A stretch of DNA of 28,511 nt, taken from a virus. The notes beneath the pieces are model-generated. The model worked only from the letters and a program-made list of their open reading frames with translations, searched no databases and was not told where the DNA came from. Positions 18,500 to 24,780 of this stretch are shown in pieces. The translations under genes were made by a program, and so were the position numbers. How positions within the stretch are numbered: the first letter of the stretch is position 1; each line of letters opens with the position of its first letter. The stretch covers positions 34,186 through 62,696 of IMG/VR virus record IMGVR_UViG_3300001450_000034; one strand, 5' to 3'.

Positions 18500-18693
18500 T
18501 CTGCATCATATCCTCTGTTGTGTTTTTTCCAAGCCTCAAATAGAGGTATTATATCTCCTGACTCAAATATAGTGCCGGAGGTCATGTGAATTAGGAACGG
18601 TTCATTGTCGAAGGGTTCTGTTAATGCTGATATATCTCTTATATCTATCCAAGTTATACCTGTTGAAGTCGATACGGGTATTATTAATTTCAT
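18496..18693 (-). CDS. Small protein of unknown function (65 aa)
   Basis: It has ATGA overlaps with both the upstream 166-aa gene and the downstream methyltransferase gene, so it is clearly part of the same translated unit. The sequence suggests a small beta-sheet (LIIPVSTSTGITWIDI, then FLIHMTSGTIFE) ending in a helix (IIPLFEAWKKH). No motif was recognised. Confidence 0.6.
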   Translation of the reverse strand: MKLIIPVSTSTGITWIDIRDISALTEPFDNEPFLIHMTSGTIFESGDIIPLFEAWKKHNRGYDAE

Positions 18694-19190
18694 TCTTCTT
18701 CATCTCCATTACAGCATCCACCTGCGCAATCGTCGCACTGTGGTTCATAACAATGTTCACAATCCCAAGTATCATTTGCTCTAGTTTCTGAACCACAATT
18801 ACAAATCATCCATGAAGAATCTAGTTCTCCGTTAAGCGTTACTTTACCTTCGTGTTGGTCTACTAATATCGTAGGTTTTGACTTATGTAATATACCCAAG
18901 TTGGTAGGGTTTTCATGGCAACACTCGATAGGAACGATAGCCAATAAACCTGCATCAACTGCCATTTCACCACCACTAAAATGCCAACAACCATCTCCTC
19001 CCGGAGAAGGATAGACTTCTATTTTGTATGTCTCTTCTGAAAGAGTTCCTTCATTCATAGTCCAATCTAATTCTGCTTCGTAATCTTCGTTTTGCTCAGC
19101 CCAAAGTAATTCACAAAACTCATGCCATCTATTATCTTCTATAACATAACAGGGGTCGCCTGTATAGTATTTGACTTCGTGTAATTCCAC
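18690..19190 (-). CDS. Unknown protein with C-terminal zinc-finger cysteines (166 aa)
   Basis: The longest frame starts at a TTG at 19229 and would overlap the clamp gene by 34 bp. I prefer the GTG at 19190 because a strong ribosome binding site, GAGGTGA (19196-19202), ends 5 nt before it and includes the clamp stop codon. The product has GDPCYVI near residue 11, a VDAGLLAIVP strand near 78, and a C-terminal cysteine cluster (about C130, C132, C144, C147, C152, C155) followed by an acidic end (GDEEE). The GDPCYV...VDxG pattern recurs in phage proteins of unknown function, to my recollection. It lies directly after the clamp gene. Confidence 0.6.
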   Translation of the reverse strand: MELHEVKYYTGDPCYVIEDNRWHEFCELLWAEQNEDYEAELDWTMNEGTLSEETYKIEVYPSPGGDGCWHFSGGEMAVDAGLLAIVPIECCHENPTNLGILHKSKPTILVDQHEGKVTLNGELDSSWMICNCGSETRANDTWDCEHCYEPQCDDCAGGCCNGDEEE

Positions 19191-19195
19191 GAATC

Positions 19196-19202
19196 TCACC
19201 TC
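19196..19202 (-). promoter_or_regulatory. Ribosome binding site GAGGTGA deciding the start at 19190
   Basis: The minus strand reads GAGGTGA, complementary to the archaeal 16S rRNA 3' end, 5 nt before a GTG codon. The last three bases are the stop codon of the clamp gene. Confidence 0.6.
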
Positions 19203-20017
19203 TTGATTACTGCCGCTTGGAATACCCAATCGCCATTGTCGAATACAATCAATAGTCTAATACCCTGTCCTTCCGGTCTAAAATCTATGAAGTATAGTTT
19301 GACCATACTATCATAGTTAGATAGCATTTGTTCTAAACCACCTTCAAAGGTTGTTGAAAAGTCCTCACCAAAAGGTGTATCTTCATTAAGTATTGTCTCA
19401 GTCTGTCCTTTCAAATCGCTACCGGTTAGAACGTATAATGTTTCTTTACCGTCGTGCTGAAAGGTATATTGATTAAGTTTCTGACCATTCATGTTATCAC
19501 ATCTTAAAGCCTCATGAAGAAGGTTAGATGATGTTTCAGCCATGTGCATAGGTAGTCTTTTAGACCCATCACGCATGATATAGCATCCGGCATCAACGTC
19601 TATTTGATTAGACATAGTTACCGATTTATCCTCCCACTGTGCGATTGTTTCTTGACTGTGTGGGAATGCTAGACTACCCGGCTCAGCAACTAATGTTGTT
19701 TGTTTACCCGAACTCTTTATTTTTAGCGAACCATTCATTTGAGTCATAACCACTTCTCCACTATGCGCTGATATAACCCCTAATGTTCTTTCGATGTCGG
19801 GGATAACTATTGCATCTTCATTTTCTGACCATGAACAGGGGATTGAAAACTTACCAAGACTCGTCTTACCATCTCTGACTAGACTTGTTGTGGTGGCACT
19901 ATCCCCGTTGGGTCTAATAACACAACCAATAACCTGTTGTTGAGGTTTCGCATTCACGAATTGCTTTCTTGCTGTTACTTCTAATAATCTCTTGAGGTTT
20001 CCCGTCTTGACTAACAT
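19196..20017 (-). CDS. Candidate DNA sliding clamp (divergent PCNA-like protein)
   Basis: The 273-aa product is slightly longer than typical PCNA (about 245). It is made of alternating strands with few helices. Its C-terminal end (MVKLYFIDFRPEGQGIRLLI followed by FDNGDWVFQAAVIKR) looks like the last strands of a PCNA domain. No sequence motif is diagnostic, and the call leans on context: the window has polymerase, RFC small subunit and candidate partners with shared C-terminal peptides, but no other clamp candidate. The frame reaches a GTG at 20029, but a TATA box centred 27 nt upstream of the ATG at 20017 indicates a leaderless start there. It heads a transcription unit that also holds the methyltransferase and the GNAT-like gene. 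It could instead be another beta-rich DNA-binding protein. Confidence 0.5.
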   Translation of the reverse strand: MLVKTGNLKRLLEVTARKQFVNAKPQQQVIGCVIRPNGDSATTTSLVRDGKTSLGKFSIPCSWSENEDAIVIPDIERTLGVISAHSGEVVMTQMNGSLKIKSSGKQTTLVAEPGSLAFPHSQETIAQWEDKSVTMSNQIDVDAGCYIMRDGSKRLPMHMAETSSNLLHEALRCDNMNGQKLNQYTFQHDGKETLYVLTGSDLKGQTETILNEDTPFGEDFSTTFEGGLEQMLSNYDSMVKLYFIDFRPEGQGIRLLIVFDNGDWVFQAAVIKR

Positions 20018-20040
20018 ATTTGAATCCACCTAGTTACCAC

Positions 20041-20047
20041 TTATAAA
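20041..20047 (-). promoter_or_regulatory. TATA box, leaderless promoter of the clamp-candidate gene
   Basis: The minus strand reads CTTTATAAG. The centre is 27 nt upstream of the ATG at 20017, so the transcript would begin at or next to the start codon. It sits between the stop of the 52-aa gene and the clamp-candidate start. Confidence 0.6.
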
Positions 20048-20049
20048 GA

Positions 20050-20208
20050 TTACGTCCATTTCGACAAAGGTTCATCATTTTCCTTAGCCAATCTTTCTGC
20101 TATGACCGATATAGAGTTTTTTAATTCCCACATCTCATCTTGCAGTTGTCTTATCTCTACAAACATCCTATCCATGTCGTCAGCGACTTGATTAGTTTTA
20201 TCAGACAT
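20050..20208 (-). CDS. Very small coiled-coil protein (52 aa)
   Basis: This short frame runs from an ATG at 20208 to a TAA at 20050-20052. The start overlaps the stop of the 34-aa gene as TAATG, the same coupling seen elsewhere in the window. The product (MSDKTNQVADDMDRMF... ending LSKWT) is mostly one charged amphipathic helix. It fills a gap that would otherwise be empty. Function unknown; it may be a small oligomerising partner of a replication protein. Confidence 0.55.
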   Translation of the reverse strand: MSDKTNQVADDMDRMFVEIRQLQDEMWELKNSISVIAERLAKENDEPLSKWT

Positions 20209-20312
20209 TATATTAACTCTCCGAAACAATGCTTACAAATATAGTTTTCACCATCACAATTATAGGTCATAGTAGTCATCAGTCTGTCAGACCTTCCACA
20301 CCTACTGCACAT
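20208..20312 (-). CDS. Very small zinc-ribbon protein (34 aa)
   Basis: The ATG at 20312 directly follows the stop codon of the Sak4-like gene, and its TAA overlaps the ATG of the 52-aa gene. The product has two CxxC pairs (C2/C5 in MCSRCGR and C26/C29 in YICKHCFGEL), a minimal zinc ribbon. Tight packing on both sides and the paired cysteines support a real gene despite its size. Confidence 0.55.
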   Translation of the reverse strand: MCSRCGRSDRLMTTMTYNCDGENYICKHCFGELI

Positions 20313-21263
20313 TCATACCAACCCCATGTCCGGTAGACCGTTCCATGTTACTTTGTTATCTTTAATTCTCAATACGTCATGTGAAGTCCCAACAAACTCA
20401 CTGCCTGTTCCTTTCATTTCCTCTATGACAGCACGAACAACAAACTCACCTGCTTTAAGAGTTTTGTCTGCTTTGACACCTGCGGCCTCATCACCTTTTT
20501 GTGTGTATCTTGCTAAGAATATCTGCTGGCTCATATTACGTTGTGTTCCATCTACCCAATCCGGTTTTTCACCAACTTTCATAAGAACTTTTTTGCCTCC
20601 ACCATCACCTAGATATTGTCTATGGTCTTTCAGATGGAAAGTAAAGAATACTCTATCTACCGGAAGTGCTTGAATACGGTATAATGTATCTCGGTATGTC
20701 TGATTACGCTCACGCCATTCTTTTTGATTGAATGAATCCCCTTCATCATCAATTACTCCTTTAGCAAGTAATGATTCGCGCATACTAAACTCGCACCACT
20801 TAAGATATGTTGAGCCACCATCACAAATAACTGCGGCAACTTCACCATCTTCACATAAATCTCCAGCGATTGTAACGAATGCTTTGACCTTTTTTACTAA
20901 ACCATGCCACGATACTGTTACTCCATCTTCTTCAAATATAGAGTCATCTGTCTCATCAAACAGTTTAAGAACAATTACGTTAGGGTCATCAGGACAAACG
21001 AATCTGACCGTTGCTTCGGCTGAATTATCGAAGTCAAATATAATGACCTTTTTACCATCCTTAATTTCCTTTGGTGTTCTCGCTAGTGATAATGCAAGAC
21101 CAGTCTTAGCGGTGTTTTCTTTACCGACCAAAGCCATGCGTATAGGTGTGGATAGTAACTTACGCTCAGCATTCTTGTTGAATAAATCCCTATAATGGTC
21201 CACAGTATAAGAAGGAGCGCCGGAGGCTTTCGCCCCCTTTGCCGCCGGTTGAGCCCAAGCCAT
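20313..21263 (-). CDS. Sak4/RadA-like RecA-fold ATPase
   Basis: The 316-aa protein has a RecA-type ATPase core. It has a P-loop at 47-54 (GKENTAKT), then KVIIFDFDNSAE (72-83), a Walker B-like strand AAVICDGG (about 143-150) and a later strand RVFFTFHLKD typical of Sak4-type phage recombinases. The P-loop is unusual: Ala replaces the Gly before Lys-Thr. Such proteins promote single-strand annealing or strand exchange, usually with a single-strand-binding protein, and the upstream gene is an OB-fold candidate. A longer frame reaches an ATG at 21278, but a perfect ribosome binding site GGAGG (21271-21275) lies 7 nt before the ATG at 21263, so that start is chosen. The gene begins just after the upstream stop. 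Confidence 0.75.
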   Translation of the reverse strand: MAWAQPAAKGAKASGAPSYTVDHYRDLFNKNAERKLLSTPIRMALVGKENTAKTGLALSLARTPKEIKDGKKVIIFDFDNSAEATVRFVCPDDPNVIVLKLFDETDDSIFEEDGVTVSWHGLVKKVKAFVTIAGDLCEDGEVAAVICDGGSTYLKWCEFSMRESLLAKGVIDDEGDSFNQKEWRERNQTYRDTLYRIQALPVDRVFFTFHLKDHRQYLGDGGGKKVLMKVGEKPDWVDGTQRNMSQQIFLARYTQKGDEAAGVKADKTLKAGEFVVRAVIEEMKGTGSEFVGTSHDVLRIKDNKVTWNGLPDMGLV

Positions 21264-21265
21264 GC

Positions 21266-22513
21266 TTAATCCTCCCATGATTCAGCATCGACCTGCACAG
21301 CGTCAATTGAATCCACACACCACCAACCATGTGTTGTGAATCTCATTTCGTCATCTCTTGATTTGTAAGTCTGTCCGACAATTAATACTTGTGAACCAAC
21401 ACCGAATGTTAATAGATGCTCATGTGCTTTAGGCACAACCACATCAACTCCGGGTGCGACACTTGTAATGTCTAAATCACCTAAGGTCACAGTATATCCG
21501 CCACGTTCGCGCGGGTCTATATGAACCACTTCACCAACTATTCCGACCCATTGGTCCCACCAATCTTTATCGTCTTTGTGGTCTGTATGGTATTGTTCTA
21601 GTGTTGCGAAAGAAGGTAGTAATCCACCGTTAGGGTAAAGACCGCCTAGCATCTCTGGTATAATACCTTCTGGTCCTGATTCTCCCATAGCCATTGGAGG
21701 TGCTGAGAATATTCCCGCCACTTCTTCATTAGTTACAAGGTCGCTTAGTTCTTTAGCATACGCAGTTTTACCGTCTCGTCCTAAACGAAGGCCGATTGTT
21801 CCGGGTCTGAAACTAGCATATTGTGTATCTGCTGTTTTACCATTTGCTCTAACACTGATAAGGAATGGGTCATCATTTGAACCAACCTTTCGACCTAAGA
21901 AGGATGATGTTCTTTCTTTCTCAGACATAGGTCTTGGTGCTCCGTATTTGAAGTTATTGTCTCCGCTTGGGAACTTAGGTGTAGTATTATTCCATATTAG
22001 ATAGAAAGCATCTCCGTTAGGTAATTCCTTATGGATTCTAGGTAACTCGATTACACTAACCTCATCTATTTCATCATCTAATCCTGTCCTTGACATAAGA
22101 CCGGCGTTAGCATATCTTGTATAACCTGCTCCACTTGCTTCGTAATAAACTATTGCTCCGTTTCTAATCTGCGCTTGTGTTAAAGCATCTTGAACATTTC
22201 CTCTTTGTGTTAATTCACGTTCTGTTTTATTGTAAGCAATTTGAGCCCAATCTTTGTAAGGTGGAACACGTATAAACATTCCCTCGAATTGTTCTAATCC
22301 ACTCTTTTTAAGTCTTTCACCAATCATTTTTAATTGACGGCCTGCAACTCTAGCGGAAAGTATTTCTTGGGTAGTGGAATCTTTACCACTAGCCGCCCAT
22401 GCCGCTCCGTTTTCAGCCATAACTTCATTCATTTTTGTGCGTAACCTCTCTTCGGCAACACCTAAGTTTGCCGCTAGGTCTTTTACTATCTGTTTCGTAT
22501 TTATATCGGTCAT
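21266..22513 (-). CDS. OB-fold single-stranded DNA-binding protein (RPA-like) candidate
   Basis: The 415-aa protein begins with a helical region (QIVKDLAANLGVAEERLRTK). Beta-rich segments follow that look like OB folds: around residues 75-100 (FEGMFIRVPPYKDWAQIAY) and especially about 330-405 (GIVGEVVHIDPRERGGYTVT, QVLIVGQTYKS, WWCVDSIDAV). It ends in an acidic tail (AESWED), as single-strand-binding proteins often do. No zinc finger of the archaeal RPA type is visible. Its position directly before the Sak4-like ATPase and after the clamp loader gene fits an ssDNA-binding role in replication and recombination. Overall similarity is weak, so this is a fold-level inference. Confidence 0.5.
   Translation of the reverse strand: MTDINTKQIVKDLAANLGVAEERLRTKMNEVMAENGAAWAASGKDSTTQEILSARVAGRQLKMIGERLKKSGLEQFEGMFIRVPPYKDWAQIAYNKTERELTQRGNVQDALTQAQIRNGAIVYYEASGAGYTRYANAGLMSRTGLDDEIDEVSVIELPRIHKELPNGDAFYLIWNNTTPKFPSGDNNFKYGAPRPMSEKERTSSFLGRKVGSNDDPFLISVRANGKTADTQYASFRPGTIGLRLGRDGKTAYAKELSDLVTNEEVAGIFSAPPMAMGESGPEGIIPEMLGGLYPNGGLLPSFATLEQYHTDHKDDKDWWDQWVGIVGEVVHIDPRERGGYTVTLGDLDITSVAPGVDVVVPKAHEHLLTFGVGSQVLIVGQTYKSRDDEMRFTTHGWWCVDSIDAVQVDAESWED
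21271..21275 (-). promoter_or_regulatory. Ribosome binding site GGAGG deciding the start at 21263
   Basis: The minus strand reads GGAGG, 7 nt before the ATG at 21263 and inside the last codons of the upstream gene. This makes the in-frame ATG at 21278 unlikely to be used. Confidence 0.65.
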
Positions 22514-22516
22514 TTA

Positions 22517-22523
22517 ATCACCT
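22517..22523 (-). promoter_or_regulatory. Ribosome binding site AGGTGAT of the OB-fold gene
   Basis: The minus strand reads AGGTGAT immediately before the ATG at 22513 (AGGTGATTAAATG), matching the archaeal 16S rRNA complement. Unlike the leaderless starts here, this gene has an untranslated leader. Confidence 0.5.
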
Positions 22524-22556
22524 TTTTCTGTCCTACTTCGCACACCCCGTTACCCC

Positions 22557-22563
22557 TTATAAA
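22557..22563 (-). promoter_or_regulatory. TATA box for the OB-fold and Sak4-like transcription unit
   Basis: The minus strand reads GTTTATAAGG in the 59-bp gap after the RFC gene. Transcription would start near 22534, giving a leader of about 20 nt that includes the ribosome binding site. Confidence 0.55.
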
Positions 22564-22572
22564 CCATTGGGT

Positions 22573-23475
22573 TTATTCGCTTAGAAATCGGCAAAACTCC
22601 CAAATTACATACACTTCGGGAACACCATTTATTAGGTCTCGCCTTGCTTGGATGGATGCTTGGACTACTCTCATCTTGTTTTCATGGTTGTTCATGGTAG
22701 CATCGACTGCTTTTAAGAACACTTGATGTATCGCTTCACGAGCAGGTGCTACGCTAAGTATCTTGACCGCTTCGGGAACATTACCCATTTTGAAACACAT
22801 GGTCAAAACTGAACCCGCATTGATTTCCGGTGTGCTAATAGAGGCTATGAATCCTTTACGGTCTATGGGGGATAAGTAAGAGGCCGCTTGAAGCGCACCG
22901 ATAGCATTTCTCATATCACCACCATGCTTATTGATAATAACTTTCAAATCTTCTTCTGTCATCTCTACCGCTTCCATAACACAGATATGTTTCAAACGCT
23001 CCATAACTAAATCATCGGGTATTGGATTGAATGTTCTGACTTGACACCTTGACTTGAGCCAAGGAGATACTTTGTTCAAATCATTACAAGTAAGTATGAA
23101 AAATCCTTGAGCGTTTTCTATAACTCCTTTTAGTGCGTCTTGTGCTGTGGGTGTTATCCTATCTGCCTCGTCAAGAAGAAATATAGTTTCATACTGTCCG
23201 ATACGAGACATAGGTCCTATATCATCTTCAACGAAATCTATTCCCCTTTGTTTCTTAGTCGAAGCATTAAACTCATGCAATTGGTAAAGTAATTCATCTG
23301 CCATGACACGAGCCATAGTTGTCTTACCACTACCCGGCTCAGGACTATGGAATAAGAAATGTTGCATCGGTGCATCACCATTGACAATCGCTCGCATTTC
23401 AGATACTACCGAATCCTGTGATAATACTTCATCCAACTTCTGTGGTCTATATTTTTCAGCCCAAATTACTTTCAT
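22573..23475 (-). CDS. rfcS: Replication factor C small subunit (clamp loader ATPase)
   Basis: The 300-aa protein opens with the RFC signature WAEKYRPQKLDEV (5-17). It has a Walker A PEPGSGKT (45-52), Walker B IFLLDEAD (98-105), sensor 1 LTCND (128-132) and the RFC-specific SRC motif with its arginine finger (142-144), followed by the lid and the helical collar region. It loads the sliding clamp on primed DNA using ATP. It is a little shorter than cellular small subunits (about 320). No large subunit with an RFC signature is in this window; the 221-aa gene at 24771 may serve instead. The start overlaps the preceding gene by 4 bp (ATGA). A palindrome GGAAATATTTCC at 23492-23503 lies just upstream but is a weak promoter candidate. 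Confidence 0.95.
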   Translation of the reverse strand: MKVIWAEKYRPQKLDEVLSQDSVVSEMRAIVNGDAPMQHFLFHSPEPGSGKTTMARVMADELLYQLHEFNASTKKQRGIDFVEDDIGPMSRIGQYETIFLLDEADRITPTAQDALKGVIENAQGFFILTCNDLNKVSPWLKSRCQVRTFNPIPDDLVMERLKHICVMEAVEMTEEDLKVIINKHGGDMRNAIGALQAASYLSPIDRKGFIASISTPEINAGSVLTMCFKMGNVPEAVKILSVAPAREAIHQVFLKAVDATMNNHENKMRVVQASIQARRDLINGVPEVYVIWEFCRFLSE

Positions 23476-24026
23476 TGTTTCACCCCATTAGGGAAATATT
23501 TCCATGTCTGCCACCATGCAGGTTCTGGTCGCCCACGTTCCCATTTAGCGAATGATTTGCTGTGGTAGTAGCGTCTGTATGCTGTGACCGCATCATCGTC
23601 TTTGTATTCATCAGGCATGGCTTGAGCGTATTCTGTAAAGCCAATGTTAGGTATCTCAGCCCACGCATAGTCTGATGTATCGCCATCGTCTATCTGTAAT
23701 TGCGATAACTGATAGATGCCTTCTTCACAAAAGTGAGTCTTACCAAAACGAAGTGTATACTCACAACATAATTGTTCTGCGTGTTTGTGAAGCCACCACC
23801 AATTAGATGATGACTCACCTGACCAGATAGTGCATGGGTGATTTGGATAACCGCCTTTGAGCGGTGTGCCTTTTTTGGTTATAGGCATAGATTCTGAGTC
23901 TGCACCATGACGTAGTAATGCGCTACCTAGCATCTGATATGACTCAACAATCATTTTAGGGATATGCTTGTCGCACATCATACTAGCGGCTTTTCGTGGG
24001 TTTTCGTCTAGGACAAAGATGTTCAT
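23472..24026 (-). CDS. Conserved phage-type protein of unknown function (184 aa)
   Basis: The product begins MNIFVLDENPRKAASMMCDK and contains NHPCTIWSGESSSNWWWL (62-79), FAKWERGRPEPAWW near the end, and many conserved-looking His, Trp and Cys residues. I recognise this pattern from hypothetical proteins of marine bacteriophages. I cannot give a function and do not trust the glycosylase names sometimes attached to it. Conserved His21, Cys64 and the ESSSNW block suggest an enzyme. The gene has its own leaderless promoter and overlaps the RFC gene by ATGA, so it is the lead gene of the clamp-loader unit. Confidence 0.7.
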   Translation of the reverse strand: MNIFVLDENPRKAASMMCDKHIPKMIVESYQMLGSALLRHGADSESMPITKKGTPLKGGYPNHPCTIWSGESSSNWWWLHKHAEQLCCEYTLRFGKTHFCEEGIYQLSQLQIDDGDTSDYAWAEIPNIGFTEYAQAMPDEYKDDDAVTAYRRYYHSKSFAKWERGRPEPAWWQTWKYFPNGVKQ

Positions 24027-24046
24027 AACACACCCTAAGCGTGTTT

Positions 24047-24054
24047 CTTTATAA
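24047..24054 (-). promoter_or_regulatory. TATA box, leaderless promoter of the 184-aa/RFC unit
   Basis: The minus strand reads TTATAAAG here. Its centre is about 25 nt before the ATG at 24026, so transcription should begin at the start codon. Confidence 0.55.
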
Positions 24055-24561
24055 TCATTTAGGAAAACGGGTGCATTCTAGGCAGTATTCAAGATGTTCT
24101 TCAAAGTATCTTCTCCTACCGCATTTGGTGCATTGTTTTGCACAGGCCGCTTCTTCCTTACTCAGTGCATTGAACGGTAAAGTAAATAGAATGTCGTTAT
24201 AATCCCTAATCAATTCAAAATTAACTTCGTATTGTGGAACGCGCCTTCTCCTACCATCACCAGTAGTAATGATAACAGACTTTTCAGAATTAACCTGCGG
24301 ATTACGAGATAGTATAGTTCCTAAAGAAATAGGACTAGGGGTGCTTAAGAGATTTAACCTATTCATAAGATGCGTTGTTATTTCCTGTTTGGTAAGTGGT
24401 TCATCCACATCCCACAGTATGTTAATCAATTCCCTTCTAATCCTTGCATTATACGCCGCCATTCTTACACCTTTTGTTCTTCTTCCCATATAATAGCCGG
24501 TCAATTGCCCTTTTTCTCCTGCTGAACCCCAAGACTTTCTTTTACGCCCATTATATGCCAC
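24055..24561 (-). CDS. Winged-helix-like protein with C-terminal zinc ribbon
   Basis: A basic N-terminus (about 1-35) is followed by a likely winged helix (about 38-112: RIRRELINILWDVDEPLTKQ, a helix with ITTHLMNRLN, then a basic wing DGRRRRVPQYEV). A C-terminal zinc ribbon has C144/C147 (QCTKCGRRRYF) and C160/C163 (YCLECTRF). This is the layout of a DNA-binding transcription factor or regulator. The frame starts at a GTG at 24561, as there is no in-frame ATG nearer the preceding gene. An ATG at 24462 has a good ribosome binding site (AAGGTG, 5 nt spacing) and may be the true or a second start, leaving the winged helix and zinc ribbon intact. Target genes are unknown. Confidence 0.65.
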   Translation of the reverse strand: MAYNGRKRKSWGSAGEKGQLTGYYMGRRTKGVRMAAYNARIRRELINILWDVDEPLTKQEITTHLMNRLNLLSTPSPISLGTILSRNPQVNSEKSVIITTGDGRRRRVPQYEVNFELIRDYNDILFTLPFNALSKEEAACAKQCTKCGRRRYFEEHLEYCLECTRFPK

Positions 24562-24594
24562 TACCGTATGGGGTGAGGTAATTGTTCTTAAATG

Positions 24595-24780
24595 TTACTG
24601 TTCCAACCACATAGCATAGTCTGCGAGGTCGTCATACTTTTCAGTATCTCTCTTATTCAGATAATTCCGGCTACTAATTTTTGGTTCAAAAATATTGAAA
24701 AAAAGGTTTATAAATCTCATAACATAGATTAGCACAAAGATAATCAAAGGAGATAATAGGGCAAGTTGTATCACAACCAT
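24595..24780 (-). CDS. Small membrane protein (61 aa)
   Basis: One hydrophobic helix (about residues 5-31, LALLSPLIIFVLIYV and onward) is followed by a charged C-terminal tail, consistent with a single-pass membrane protein. The ATG lies inside the last codons of the 221-aa gene (GAATGG), overlapping by 10 bp. A TATA-like element is centred 27 nt upstream. The family was not recognised. It could be a host-membrane protein such as a lysis or exclusion factor, but nothing in the sequence proves that. Confidence 0.55.
   Translation of the reverse strand: MVVIQLALLSPLIIFVLIYVMRFINLFFNIFEPKISSRNYLNKRDTEKYDDLADYAMWLEQ

Noticed and set aside
20728-21195. Plus-strand open frame of 155 codons
   Set aside because: It is fully antisense to the Sak4-like ATPase gene, Ser-rich as shadows usually are, and has no upstream signal.
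23480-23686. Minus-strand 68-codon frame inside the 184-aa gene
   Set aside because: It is a frame-shifted shadow of a better-supported gene with its own promoter.
24709-24716. Perfect TATA-like palindrome TTTATAAA
   Set aside because: It lies inside the membrane protein gene and no start codon sits at the expected distance on either strand; it encodes the Arg-Phe-Ile-Asn segment, so it is probably coincidental.
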